A DNA stretch of 64,000 nucleotides. It comes from Salinisphaera sp. LB1 (GTDB taxonomy: Bacteria; Pseudomonadota; Gammaproteobacteria; Nevskiales; Salinisphaeraceae). The stretch spans positions 682,001 through 746,000 of the forward strand of contig NZ_CP029488.1 in the NCBI RefSeq assembly GCF_003177035.1, read 5' to 3'. Below are positions 43,409 through 52,719 of this stretch, piece after piece. Both the position numbers and the translations under genes were made by a program. Each line of letters begins with the position of its first letter. Within the stretch, counting starts at the first letter, position 1. The notes beneath the pieces were generated by a model that worked only from the letters and a program-made list of their open reading frames with translations, did no database searches and was not told the origin of the DNA.

Positions 43409-44365
43409 CTAATCGGCGGCGTTCAGTGGCCGATCGTATGCGCGCCGGCTGTCGAGTCGCTTGCAGATCGCCGCCAGTCCCGCGCCCGAGAGATTGTGCC
43501 AGACCGAAAACACCGCCCCCGGCAACGCCGCCGCCGGCGAGAAATACTGCTGCGCGAGGGCCACCGCCAACCCCGAGTTCTGCATGCCGACCTCGATGGC
43601 GATGGTGCGCGCGGCCACGCTGTCGCGCGTGGCGAGCCAGGTCAGACCAAACCCGGCCGACAGCCCGACTCCGTTGTGGAGGATCACCGCCAGCAGCACC
43701 AGCGCGCCGAGGGTGGCGATCGCGGTGGCATTGAGCGCCACGACGATCGCGATCACGAGCCCGATCGCCGCCGCCGAGCCGAGCGCGCACCAGCCGTCGC
43801 GATCGACCCAGCGATCGCCGATCGCGCGGTTGACGAGCATGCCGCCAGCCACCGGCGCCACCACGATTTCGGCGATGGAAATCAACATGGAACCCACTGG
43901 CACCGGGATATGCGTGCCGGCATAGAACCAGGTCAGCAGCGGCGTGGCGACCACCGAGGCGAGTGTGGCGATGCTGGTGAGCGTGATCGACAGCGCCACG
44001 TCGCCGCCGGCCAGGAAACTGATCACGTTCGAGGCCGTGCCACCGGCCACGCTGCCCACCAGGATCAGGCCGAGCGTGAGCTGGGCCGATAGGCCCAGCA
44101 CATGCGCCACGACCCAGGCGGTGGCCGGCATCAGCCCGAATTGCAGCGTCAGCCCCAGAATCACGATCGGCCAGCGTCGGATCGCGCGCGAGAAATCGGC
44201 CGGGCGCAAGGTCAGCCCCATGCCGAACATGATCACGACCAGAAACGGCACGATCAGAAACGCGCCCGGCTTGAACAGGCTCGGCCACAGATAGCCGGCG
44301 ATCGCGAGTGCGGCCGCCCAGATCGGAAACAGCACCGCGATACGGGCCGGGCTCGGCGCCCTCAT
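43409..44365 (-). CDS. BASS-family (bile acid:sodium symporter-like) carrier
   Basis: A 318-residue protein with 9-10 helices: FLVVIMFGMGLTLRPADF, LVGSVAGGTASNVISFLAGGDVALSI and IAIEVGMQNSGLAVALA, the family signatures that carry the sodium sites. Bacterial members transport organic anions or vitamins such as pantoate. The ATG overlaps the maf stop by 4 nt, so it is in the patatin-maf-BASS unit. Confidence 0.9.
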   Translation of the reverse strand: MRAPSPARIAVLFPIWAAALAIAGYLWPSLFKPGAFLIVPFLVVIMFGMGLTLRPADFSRAIRRWPIVILGLTLQFGLMPATAWVVAHVLGLSAQLTLGLILVGSVAGGTASNVISFLAGGDVALSITLTSIATLASVVATPLLTWFYAGTHIPVPVGSMLISIAEIVVAPVAGGMLVNRAIGDRWVDRDGWCALGSAAAIGLVIAIVVALNATAIATLGALVLLAVILHNGVGLSAGFGLTWLATRDSVAARTIAIEVGMQNSGLAVALAQQYFSPAAALPGAVFSVWHNLSGAGLAAICKRLDSRRAYDRPLNAAD

Positions 44366-44964
44366 GCCATCACCCCGGCGCGGCTCGCCTGGCGCAACGG
44401 ATCGAGCCCGGTCGCGCGCAGTAGCGCCGCGGTTTCATAGACGGGCAGGCCCATTACCGCCGAAAAACTGCCCGACAGATGCGAGATGAACTGCCCGGCA
44501 TGGCCCTGGATGGCATAGGCGCCAGCCGCATCCTGCGGCTCGCCGGTGGCCCAGTAGGCTGCGATCGCCGCCGCGTCGAGTTCGTCCAGGGTCACCTCGC
44601 TGACCACCGTCGTCGTTTCGGTCACGCCGTCCGCGAACAGGGCCACGCCCGTGATCACGCGATGCGTGGTCCCGCCGAGCGCGCCCAGCATGCGCTGTGC
44701 ATCGGCGAGATCGACCGGCTTGCCGAAGGCCTCGGCGCCGTGCGCGACCACGGTGTCCGAGCCCAGGATCCGGGCGGCCGGGTAAGCTGCCGACAGGGCC
44801 TCGGCCTTGGTTCGCGCCAGTCGCTCGGCCAACGCATCGGGCGTCTCGCCCGCGCGCGGGGTTTCATCGATATCGGCCGGGATCGCGGTGAACGTCAGCC
44901 CGAGTTGTTGCAGCAGGCGGGCCCGCTGCGGCGAGGCCGAGGCCAGGATCAACGCATCGCTCAT
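44362..44964 (-). CDS. maf: Maf/YhdE-like nucleotide pyrophosphatase
   Basis: A 200-residue Maf protein: ILASASPQRARLLQQLGL at the N-terminus, IDETP, GSDTVVAHG, and GEPQDAAGAYAIQGHAG, which matches the YhdE branch (dTTP/UTP pyrophosphatase) better than YceF. It hydrolyses modified or canonical nucleotides and is associated with cell-division arrest. It overlaps both neighbours by 4 nt. Confidence 0.93.
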   Translation of the reverse strand: MSDALILASASPQRARLLQQLGLTFTAIPADIDETPRAGETPDALAERLARTKAEALSAAYPAARILGSDTVVAHGAEAFGKPVDLADAQRMLGALGGTTHRVITGVALFADGVTETTTVVSEVTLDELDAAAIAAYWATGEPQDAAGAYAIQGHAGQFISHLSGSFSAVMGLPVYETAALLRATGLDPLRQASRAGVMA

Positions 44965-46040
44965 AGATTCTCCACATGCTCGATCAGGCGCCCGGTTGCG
45001 ACCAGATCGAAGAAAGCATCGCGCATGAAACGCCCGGCATCGACCGCCTGTCGCCAGGCCCGTTCACGGCGGGCGTCGTCGCCAGCATAACGATAAAAAT
45101 CACGCCGCCCGGGCACCGCGCCATCGACCAGGCGATCATTGAACGCCGGGCCGGGGCCCACCAGCAGCACATGATCGGCATGGCGCGGCGTCCGCCAGCC
45201 GAGCCGTTTGTCGAGCCATCCCGGCACCAGCCGCGTGTCGAAATGCGGCATGAGCACGATCGGCGCCGTGGTACCGGCCGCCAGCAGCGGCTGGTCGATG
45301 TGATAATCGGTCAGGCCGCCGTCGCGGTACAGACCGGGCGGCGCGCCGGCCGGATTCTTCACGGCCCGCATGATCAACGGCACATTGCCGCTGGCGAAGA
45401 TCGCATCCCGCAGGTTGTGCTCGGTCAGCGCCACCGTGCGGCTGGCAATGCCGTCCTCGGCATAGACCATCGAGTCGCCATCACGGGCGAACACCACGCG
45501 TTCGAAGAACGCGCCCAGCCAGCGTCGCGAAGCGGCATTGGCCAGCCCTGCGGCGACCGAGCCGGCGGCCAGCAGCGCACGATGATCGGTAGCCATCGCC
45601 GCGCGCGAGCGGACCGTCATCGCGTGCAGGCGATAGCGCGGATGGGTCAGCACACCCCGGCGCACCTCGGGGGTGAGCACTTGATCGAGAATACCCGCGA
45701 GCGTCGCGGTGATCTCGGCGGCATCCGGCTTCATGCTGTAACACTGGCCGATATAGGCCTCGGTCAGCGCATCGAGCGCCGCGCCCGGATCGCTGGGGTG
45801 ACAGGCCACCGCGCCCGCCCAGGCGCCGATCGAGGAGCCCACGATCGGCAGCGGCGCTTCGCGTTCGGCGAACCAGTCGGTGAACAGCGCGCGATAAAAC
45901 GCGGCAATCGCCAGCCATTTCGGCCCACCGGCCGCGCCCGCAAGTGCACCCACCCGCGCGGGAGTGAGCCCGCCTTCGGCCAGCGCAACGCGCGCGGCGG
46001 GCCCGGCTTTCAGGGTCAGATAGCGGGCGCTGTCGGTCAT
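44961..46040 (-). CDS. Patatin-like phospholipase
   Basis: A 359-residue protein with the patatin catalytic dyad: GSSIG (nucleophile Ser, near residue 72) and DGG in YRDGGLTDYH (near residue 243), plus the oxyanion-type GAAGGPKW near residue 40. No signal peptide. It probably hydrolyses lipid acyl esters in the cytoplasm. The ATG at 46038-46040 is preferred; an in-frame TTG lies 9 nt upstream. The start is only 12 nt past the pyk terminator, so a promoter would have to overlap that hairpin, or expression depends on read-through. Confidence 0.85.
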   Translation of the reverse strand: MTDSARYLTLKAGPAARVALAEGGLTPARVGALAGAAGGPKWLAIAAFYRALFTDWFAEREAPLPIVGSSIGAWAGAVACHPSDPGAALDALTEAYIGQCYSMKPDAAEITATLAGILDQVLTPEVRRGVLTHPRYRLHAMTVRSRAAMATDHRALLAAGSVAAGLANAASRRWLGAFFERVVFARDGDSMVYAEDGIASRTVALTEHNLRDAIFASGNVPLIMRAVKNPAGAPPGLYRDGGLTDYHIDQPLLAAGTTAPIVLMPHFDTRLVPGWLDKRLGWRTPRHADHVLLVGPGPAFNDRLVDGAVPGRRDFYRYAGDDARRERAWRQAVDAGRFMRDAFFDLVATGRLIEHVENL

Positions 46041-46051
46041 GGCATACAACG

Positions 46052-46087
46052 AAAAAGCCGGCGCACCGCAGTTCGCGATACGCCGGC
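46052..46087 (-). terminator. Rho-independent terminator of pyk
   Basis: Reverse strand GCCGGCG / CGCCGGC stem (7 bp, 22-nt loop that can pair further) followed by TTTTTCG, 54 nt after the pyk stop codon. Confidence 0.8.
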
Positions 46088-46140
46088 CGCAGCGAATATC
46101 ATAGGGTGTGTCTCACGACGACACGCCCTGGCACCGTCGA

Positions 46141-47562
46141 TTACTCGACGGTCAGGATCTTCATCGTGTTGGTGCCACCCGGGCCGGTGAAATCGCCCTT
46201 GGTGATCAACACGCGGTGGCCGGCGCTTACATCGTCACGCTCCCTTAGGCAGGCCATGGCTTCGGTGCTCGGCACCATGCTGTCCAGCTCGCTCGGCTTG
46301 AACGCCACCGGATACACGTTGCGGCACAGGGCCAGATACTGCTCGGTTCGCGGATACTGGGTTAGCGCGAAGATCGGCACCGGTGCGCCCTGACGCGACA
46401 TCAGCATGGCCGTGGTGCCCGACTCGGTCAGCGAGATGATGGCATCCGCGTGCATGTTGCGGGCGGTATAGACCGTGGCCATGGCGATGGCCTCGTCGGT
46501 GCGCCGGAAATGCGCCGCCAGGCCGGCGGGGGCGCGTTCGGCCACCGCCTCGCGTTCCGCGCCCTGGCAGATGCGGCTCATGGCTGCGACCGTCTGCACC
46601 GGATACTTGCCCACGGCCGATTCGGCCGACAGCATCACCGCATCGGTGCCGTCGAGCGTGGCGTTGGCCACGTCGAGTACCTCGGCGCGGGTCGGCGTCG
46701 GGTTCTCGATCATCGACTCCATCATCTGGGTCGCGGTGATCACCAGCCGGTTCATCTCGCGCGACTGGGCGATGATGCGCTTCTGTACGCCCGGCAGCTC
46801 GGGATCGCCGATCTCCACGCCGAGATCGCCGCGGGCCACCATGACCACGTCGGAGGCACCGATGATTTCCTCAAGCGCGCCCAAGGCTTCGGCACGCTCG
46901 ATCTTGGCGCACAGCCGGGCGCTGCCGCCAGCTTCGCTCATCAGCCGGCGTGCCTGGTGCATGTCGGACGCGCCACGCACGAACGATACGGCCAGGAAGT
47001 CCACTTCCAGCGACGCCGCGAGCTTGATGTCGTCCATGTCCTTTTCGGTCAGGCCGCCGGCCGACAGGCCGCCGCCGCGCAGGTTCACGCCCTTGCGCCC
47101 GGACAGCTTGCCGCCGACATCAACCCGGGTGACGATGCGCGGGCCGTCGACCTCGGTCACCGTCAGCGCGATGGCGCCGTCGTTGACCATCAGCTGGCTG
47201 CCCTTTTTCACGTCCGCCAGCAGCGGCTTGAAATGGATGGCAACCGCGTCCTTGGTCCCGGCGCCAGCGTCCATCTCGGTATCGAGCGTGAACGTCTGCC
47301 CGTTGTCGAGTTCCACCGAGCCGTCCACGAACGATTCGATGCGGATTTTCGGGCCCTGCAGATCACCCAGCACGGCCACGGCCTTGCCGAGTTCCCTGGC
47401 GACCTTGCGCACGGTATCCACGCGCCGGCGGTGCTCGTCGGCGGCGCCGTGGGAGAAGTTGATGCGTACGGCGTCGACGCCGGCCTCGATCAACTGCTTC
47501 AAAGTTTCCGGACTGTCGCTGGCCGGGCCGAGGGTGGCGAGTATCTTGGTTTTGCGATGCAT
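46141..47562 (-). CDS. pyk: Pyruvate kinase
   Basis: A 473-residue pyruvate kinase: TKILATLGPASDSPETL, RINFSHG, VARGDLGVEIGDPELPGVQK (active-site loop) and ATQMMESMIENPTPTRAEVLDVANATLDGTDAVMLSAE. It converts phosphoenolpyruvate and ADP to pyruvate and ATP. The length and sequence fit the PykA branch. The ATG at 47560-47562 is used; upstream frame lacks homology. It is divergent from the CynX-like carrier with a 219-nt gap where I found no clear promoter. Confidence 0.96.
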   Translation of the reverse strand: MHRKTKILATLGPASDSPETLKQLIEAGVDAVRINFSHGAADEHRRRVDTVRKVARELGKAVAVLGDLQGPKIRIESFVDGSVELDNGQTFTLDTEMDAGAGTKDAVAIHFKPLLADVKKGSQLMVNDGAIALTVTEVDGPRIVTRVDVGGKLSGRKGVNLRGGGLSAGGLTEKDMDDIKLAASLEVDFLAVSFVRGASDMHQARRLMSEAGGSARLCAKIERAEALGALEEIIGASDVVMVARGDLGVEIGDPELPGVQKRIIAQSREMNRLVITATQMMESMIENPTPTRAEVLDVANATLDGTDAVMLSAESAVGKYPVQTVAAMSRICQGAEREAVAERAPAGLAAHFRRTDEAIAMATVYTARNMHADAIISLTESGTTAMLMSRQGAPVPIFALTQYPRTEQYLALCRNVYPVAFKPSELDSMVPSTEAMACLRERDDVSAGHRVLITKGDFTGPGGTNTMKILTVE

Positions 47563-47781
47563 GCGGGGGACGCTAGCACAACCATTTGAAAAGCGGCAGA
47601 CCCTCGGGCCGCGAGCCGCGCCAGCACATCGCCGACGCGGATGGGAACGTGCCCGAACCGCGCGATCCTGCGCAGTCGCGCGCGCCCGGTCGCGGCACGA
47701 TTGGACACGCCAACGCGACGCTCGCAAGCAACGGCAACAGACCCTAGACTGCGCCCGGTCATCCGTTAACGTCCGTTGCCG

Positions 47782-48963
47782 ATGTCCGCAACCCCGCCCG
47801 GCGTGCTGGCGCGCGCCGGAATCCTCGTTCTGCTGTGGCTCACCGGGATGACGATGCGCGCGCCGATTCTGGTGGCCGCCCCGCTCGGCCCCCGCATCGC
47901 CGAGGCGCTGTCGCTGAACCAGACCGGTGTGGGTGCACTGACCACGCTGCCGGTACTGGCGCTGGGCCTGGGCGCGGTGCCAGCCGCCTGGCTGATCGCC
48001 CGCTTCGGCGCCCGCAATGCGCTCATGCTGGCCGTGATTCTGACCGGCGTGGCCTCAGCGGCGCGCGGTGTCGCGCCGGATGCCGGCATCCTGCTCATCG
48101 CCACCGCGGCCACGGGGGTCGGCATCGCCATCATGCAGCCGGCGCTTCCGGCGCTGGTTGCGCGTTGGTGCCCGGGCTTTGTGGCCCTGGGCGCGACGGT
48201 CTATCTCAACGGCATGATGGTGGGCGAATTCATCGGTGCGGGTCTGACGCTGCCGGGGCTGTTGCCGGCGGTCGGCGGCGGCTGGCGCGCGGCGCTGTTC
48301 GCCCTGTCGATCCCCATCGTCGTACTCGCGCCGTTCCTGCGCATCCCGCGGCTGCACGGCGAGCGTCCCACGCTCGATCAGGTCGCGCGCTGGCCGGATT
48401 GGCGCGACGCGCGCGTCTGGCGCTTCGGCAGCCTGCTGGGGCTGACCGCATCCACGTTCTTCGGGTTGAACGCCTATATGGGCGCGATATTGGCCAGCAA
48501 GCATCTGGCATCGCATATCGATCTGGTGCTGGCGATCTTCAATGCCGTGCAGTTGTTCGTCTCACTACTACTGATGGCCACGATACGCCGCGTGCTGGCC
48601 CTGCCGCGGTTGCTGTTCGCCACCGTCGTGCTGCATATCGCCGGGCTCGCCGTGGTAATGGCCAGCGATTCGCTGTGGCTGATCGGCGGTGTGGTGGCGA
48701 TCAGCCTGGCATCGGCGGTCCAGCTGATTGCGTTGACCAGTCTGCCCGCGTTGATTCTCACGCCCGCACGGGCCGGCGCGGTGGCAGCCGGCATGTTCGC
48801 CGTCGGCTATGTGCTGGCCTTTGTCATCCCGCTGCTCGCCGGCAGCCTGGTCGATGCCAGCGGCACCACCGCCAGCGCGCTGTATTGCCTGCTCGGCCTG
48901 AACATGCTGTGCCTGCCGCTGGGCTGGCACACGGTCACCGGCCTGGAGGTTCAACGCGCATAG
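47782..48963 (+). CDS. CynX/NimT-family MFS transporter
   Basis: A 393-residue 12-helix MFS carrier. MTMRAPILVAAPLGPRIAEALSLNQTGVG and GVGIAIMQPALPALVARWCPG match the CynX (cyanate)/NimT (2-nitroimidazole) group. The true solute is unknown; no cynS or cynT is near. It starts with ATG at 47782 (a TTG is two codons earlier). Its 3' end overlaps uxuA tail-to-tail by 13 nt. Confidence 0.85.
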   Translation: MSATPPGVLARAGILVLLWLTGMTMRAPILVAAPLGPRIAEALSLNQTGVGALTTLPVLALGLGAVPAAWLIARFGARNALMLAVILTGVASAARGVAPDAGILLIATAATGVGIAIMQPALPALVARWCPGFVALGATVYLNGMMVGEFIGAGLTLPGLLPAVGGGWRAALFALSIPIVVLAPFLRIPRLHGERPTLDQVARWPDWRDARVWRFGSLLGLTASTFFGLNAYMGAILASKHLASHIDLVLAIFNAVQLFVSLLLMATIRRVLALPRLLFATVVLHIAGLAVVMASDSLWLIGGVVAISLASAVQLIALTSLPALILTPARAGAVAAGMFAVGYVLAFVIPLLAGSLVDASGTTASALYCLLGLNMLCLPLGWHTVTGLEVQRA

Positions 48964-50126
48964 CGCAGCCCCTGTTCCAGACCGCGCAACTCGGCCAGCC
49001 CGCGCAACCGGCCGTAAAGCGGATAGCCGGCACGGGTGGCGCGCGCGGCGTCGCCGAGCACGTGGTGACCGTGGTCGGCCCGCATCGGCAGCAACGCGCC
49101 GCCGGCGGCCGGTCTTCGATCCTCCTCGTCGAGCAGCACCGCCATCACGCCCGCCATATCGACGTCGCCGCCCAGGTGCTCGGCTTCGGCGAACGAACGC
49201 GGCTCGACCAGATCGCGCTCCACCGAGCGCAGATGCACGAAATGGATGCGCGGCGCGAACGCGCGGGCCATGGCCACCAGGTCGTTATCGGCGGCGGCGC
49301 CGTAGGAGCCGGTACAGAACGTCAGGCCGTTGGCCGGGCTATCGACGGCGCCGAGAATCCAGCGGGCATCGTCGGCGCAGGAGACGATGCGCGGCAGGCC
49401 GAACAACGGCCGTGGGGGATCGTCGGGGTGAATCGCCAGGCGCACGCCGGCAGCCTCGGCGACTGGCACCACGCGCTCCAGGAAGTAGCGCAGATTCTCG
49501 CGCAGCCCGGCATGGCCGATGCCGCGATAGGCCGCGATCGCTTGCCGGAACCCGGTCAGATCGTAGCCCGCGTCGGCGCCGGGCAGCCCCGCGGTGATGT
49601 TGTCGGCAAGACGCTGACGCGCGGACCCATCGAGCGCATCGAAATGCGCTTTCGCGGCGGCCCGGTCGGCCGAGTCATAGTCGTTCGCCGCGCCGGGGCG
49701 CTCCAGGATGAACAGATCGAAGGCCGCACAGGCAATATAGTCGAAGGCCAGCGCGGTGCCGCCGTGGGACAACGGGCGCGCGAGCTCGGTCCGGGTCCAG
49801 TCGGCGACCGGCATGAAATTGTAGGCCACGGTCTGCACGCCGGCCGCGCCAAGCCGGCGCAGCGTGGTGGTCCAGGCATCGATGTCGGCGTCGCGGCCAG
49901 GGCCGCCGGTGCGGATCGCCTCGGTCAGCGGAATACTCTCCACCACAGACCAGTGCAGTCCCGCCTCCTCGATGGCCGCCTTGCGCGCCTCGATCGCGTC
50001 AACCGGCCAGGCGGTATCGTTGTCGATCTCGTGCAGCGCGGTCACGATGCCGGTCGCGCCGGTCTGGCGGATCTCGGCGAGCGTGACCGGGTCCGGCGGA
50101 CCGAACCAGCGCCATGTGTATTCCAT
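48951..50126 (-). CDS. uxuA: Mannonate dehydratase
   Basis: A 391-residue UxuA: starts MEYTWRWFGPPDPVTL, contains NITAGLPGADAGYDL, RLAIHPDDPPRPLFGLPRIVS, FVHLRSVERD and a C-terminal PMRADHGHHVLGD; the family uses Fe/Mn bound by His and Cys. It converts D-mannonate to 2-keto-3-deoxygluconate (KDG). The next step, KdgK, is encoded at 51353, with a LacI-type regulator between. Length is normal (394 in E. coli). Confidence 0.95.
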   Translation of the reverse strand: MEYTWRWFGPPDPVTLAEIRQTGATGIVTALHEIDNDTAWPVDAIEARKAAIEEAGLHWSVVESIPLTEAIRTGGPGRDADIDAWTTTLRRLGAAGVQTVAYNFMPVADWTRTELARPLSHGGTALAFDYIACAAFDLFILERPGAANDYDSADRAAAKAHFDALDGSARQRLADNITAGLPGADAGYDLTGFRQAIAAYRGIGHAGLRENLRYFLERVVPVAEAAGVRLAIHPDDPPRPLFGLPRIVSCADDARWILGAVDSPANGLTFCTGSYGAAADNDLVAMARAFAPRIHFVHLRSVERDLVEPRSFAEAEHLGGDVDMAGVMAVLLDEEDRRPAAGGALLPMRADHGHHVLGDAARATRAGYPLYGRLRGLAELRGLEQGLRYAR

Positions 50127-50318
50127 CGTCGTCTCCTGTTATTCGTACGCCCCGTGGGATCGGCAGGCACCGATCACGATGTCTATACTTGCACCATAAC
50201 GATAGTGTCATCTTCGGCCAGGCGGACCCGCACGGTCGAACGATGCCCATGGGCGTCCCCTGCTCGATAGCGCGGCACTCTGGCCGAACCGAGTACGGGA
50301 CGTGTTTCGAGGAGTTCG
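50127..50318. promoter_or_regulatory. Divergent control region uxuA / LacI-type regulator
   Basis: 192 nt between uxuA and the LacI-family gene. ACCATAACGATAGT at 50193-50206 is an imperfect palindrome (ACnAT...ATnGT) and a candidate operator; TATACT at 50184-50189 is a possible -10 for the rightward gene. The operator call is weak. Confidence 0.4.
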
Positions 50319-51356
50319 ATGAGCGATTCGCGGCCGCAGGCCCAGGACAGCACACGCCGCCCGACCATTCGCGATGTCGCGCGCGACGCGGGTATTTCCA
50401 AGACCAGCGTCTCGCGTTTCTTCGGCGACGAGCGCCATCGCCTGTCGGAGGCCATGCAGGCCCGCATCGAGCAGTCGGTGGAACGCCTCGGGTTCCGGCC
50501 TGATCGCATCGCCGCCAGCCTGCGCGGCGGGCGCACCCGGCTGATCGGTGCGCTGGTCGCCGATATCCGCAACCCCTACAGTGTCGCGCTCATCCATGCC
50601 GCCGAGCGCGCCTGCGGTGAGGCCGGGTATTCGCTGATGGTCTGCAACACCGACAACGACGAAACCCTGGAGCGCCGGCATCTGGAGGTGCTCGACGGTT
50701 ACAGCGTGGACGGCCTGATCGTGAACACGGTCGGCCGCAATACCGAAGCGCTGGAGGCCATGCGTGAGCGCAGACTGCCGATGGTGCTGGTGGATCGCCA
50801 GATCGACGCACTGGATTGCGACATGGTGGGGCTGGACGATGTCGCTGCGGTGGACGAAGCCATCGCACATCTGGTGGCGCGCGGCTACGAGCGGCTGGAA
50901 CTGATCATCGAGCCGGTCGCCGGCATCAGTTCGCGCATCGCCCGCGCCGAAGCGTTCGAGGCAGAATGCCGGCGCCGCGGTCTGGCAGCGGACCGGCACG
51001 AAGCCGTGATCGAACAGGCCGGTGCACCAGGGCTCGACGAACGGCTGGCCGAGCTGATGGCCGAGCCTCGCCCCACCGCCGTGCTGTGCGCCAACGGCGT
51101 GGTCACGCTCGCTGTGTGCCATGCACTGCAGCGCCTGAACGGCTTCCACCGGCTTGGCGTGCTGGGCATCGACGAACTCGCCTGGTGTGCCCTGGCCGGC
51201 CCCGGCATTTCCACGCTGGCACAGCCCGTCGATGCCATCGGCCGCCGCGCCATCGGGACGCTGCTGGCCCGCATCAATGGCGACACCGCACCGGCCGCCG
51301 TCCATCGCCTGCCCGCCACACTCCAGGCCCGCGGCTCGACCGCGCCACCGGCATGA
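50319..51356 (+). CDS. LacI-family regulator of hexuronate genes
   Basis: A 345-residue regulator with the N-terminal helix-turn-helix TIRDVARDAGISKTSVSRFF (residues 16-35), hinge helix PDRIAASLR, and a sugar-binding core (LIGALVADIRNPYSVALIHAAE). It lies between uxuA and kdgK, so the likely inducer is KDG or KDPG and the likely targets are these genes. The start is the ATG at 50319. Its stop overlaps kdgK as ATGA. Confidence 0.92.
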   Translation: MSDSRPQAQDSTRRPTIRDVARDAGISKTSVSRFFGDERHRLSEAMQARIEQSVERLGFRPDRIAASLRGGRTRLIGALVADIRNPYSVALIHAAERACGEAGYSLMVCNTDNDETLERRHLEVLDGYSVDGLIVNTVGRNTEALEAMRERRLPMVLVDRQIDALDCDMVGLDDVAAVDEAIAHLVARGYERLELIIEPVAGISSRIARAEAFEAECRRRGLAADRHEAVIEQAGAPGLDERLAELMAEPRPTAVLCANGVVTLAVCHALQRLNGFHRLGVLGIDELAWCALAGPGISTLAQPVDAIGRRAIGTLLARINGDTAPAAVHRLPATLQARGSTAPPA

Positions 51357-52300
51357 CGACCGGGCCGCACGCCGCGCGCGCGGACGTGGTCACCTTCGGC
51401 GAAAGCATGGCCCTGTTCGCGGCCGACACACCCGGCGATCTGGCGCGCGTGGCCCATTTCACCCGCCGGCTGGCCGGCGCGGATAGCAATGTCGCCATCG
51501 GCCTGGCCCGGCTCGGGCATGCCGTGGACTGGACCAGCCGCGTCGGCAACGATGCCTTCGGCCGCTTCATCGTCGAATCGCTGGCCGCCGAGGGCATCGA
51601 CGGCCGCCACGTGGTCGTCGACAACACGCGCCCGACCGGCCTGCAGATCAAGTCGCGCAGCGAGGACGGCAGCGATCCGGAGACCGAATATTTCCGCCGG
51701 GGCTCGGCGGCCAGCGCCCTGAGCCCGGCCGATCTTCCGGCCGAACGCATGGCCGACGCGCGGCACCTGCATTGCACCGGTATTCCGGCGGCCATCAGCG
51801 ATTCCGCGCATGCCTTGTGTCATCACGCCATGGACGCCATGCGCGCAGCCGGCGGCACCATCTCGTTCGATCCCAACCTGCGGCCGAGCCTGTGGGCGAG
51901 CGAACAGGCTATGCGCGAGGCGATCAATGCCCTCGCGGCCAAGGCCGATTGGGTGCTGCCCGGCATCGACGAAGGCGAGATTCTGACCGGCTCGCGCCAG
52001 CCCGAGGCCATCGCGGATTTCTATCTGGGCGCCGGTGCCGGCGAAGTCGTGGTCAAGCTCGGCGCCGAAGGCGCGTATTGGCAGTCGGCTGACGACCGCT
52101 GCCGGGTAGCGGGCCGGGCGGTCGAGCGGGTCGTGGATACGGTCGGCGCGGGTGACGGTTTTGCGGTCGGCTTTATCAGCGCCCGGCTGGAAGGCGGCAC
52201 GCCGCGGGCCGCGCTCGAGCGCGCCAACGCGATTGCCGCCCGCGTGATTCAGTATCCGGGCGATTCGGACGGGCTGCCGCGCCGCCACGAACTCGACTGA
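51353..52300 (+). CDS. kdgK: 2-keto-3-deoxygluconate kinase
   Basis: A 315-residue PfkB-family sugar kinase: TFGESMALFA at the N-terminus, GADSNVAIGLARLG, and DTVGAGDGFAVGF with catalytic Asp near residue 264. It phosphorylates KDG to KDPG, which an aldolase (not in this window) splits to pyruvate and glyceraldehyde-3-phosphate. It is translationally coupled to the regulator gene. Confidence 0.92.
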   Translation: MTTGPHAARADVVTFGESMALFAADTPGDLARVAHFTRRLAGADSNVAIGLARLGHAVDWTSRVGNDAFGRFIVESLAAEGIDGRHVVVDNTRPTGLQIKSRSEDGSDPETEYFRRGSAASALSPADLPAERMADARHLHCTGIPAAISDSAHALCHHAMDAMRAAGGTISFDPNLRPSLWASEQAMREAINALAAKADWVLPGIDEGEILTGSRQPEAIADFYLGAGAGEVVVKLGAEGAYWQSADDRCRVAGRAVERVVDTVGAGDGFAVGFISARLEGGTPRAALERANAIAARVIQYPGDSDGLPRRHELD

Positions 52301-52336
52301 CCGGCTACCGGGGCGACCGGCCCACCGGCGCGGCGA

Positions 52337-52585
52337 TCAGTCGTGGTCGTCGTCATCGCCGTGGTCGTGGCCGTGGTCGTGGTCGTGCCCATAGCCATGG
52401 TTATCATCGTCCCGGCCCCGGTCATGATCCTGGTCATGGTTGGACCGGTCATGATCGTGGTCGTGGTCGTGGTCGTGGTGGTAGCCGCCGTGATCGCGAT
52501 GGCGCCAACCGTCATGGTCGTGATACGGCGGCGCACAGGCGGCCAGCGCCAGCAGCAAGGGCGCGGCGAGCAGAAATCGTTTCAT
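52337..52585 (-). CDS. Small His/Asp-rich lipoprotein (probable metal binder)
   Basis: An 82-residue peptide. MKRFLLAAPLLLALAAC is a lipoprotein signal with Cys17 as lipid site. The mature part of about 65 residues has roughly 19 His and 22 Asp, including an HHDHDHDHDHD run and a final DDDDHD. This would bind divalent metal (Zn, Ni, Cu or Co) or protons at the envelope. The HD run is encoded by tandem 6-bp repeats on the DNA (near 52457-52485), so length can vary in frame. It is divergent from the ABC genes at 52720 and convergent with kdgK. Not a family I can name. Confidence 0.8.
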   Translation of the reverse strand: MKRFLLAAPLLLALAACAPPYHDHDGWRHRDHGGYHHDHDHDHDHDRSNHDQDHDRGRDDDNHGYGHDHDHGHDHGDDDDHD

Positions 52586-52719
52586 GACGATATTCCATTG
52601 AATTTATTGCCAGCAAGCTATGCTGTGCGGCCTGAACAATGCATGAAAACCGGGACTTGTTCGCCGTGCAAAACGGCAACGGGCCGTCGCGCAGCAACAC
52701 AACCCAAGGATGGTTCGTC

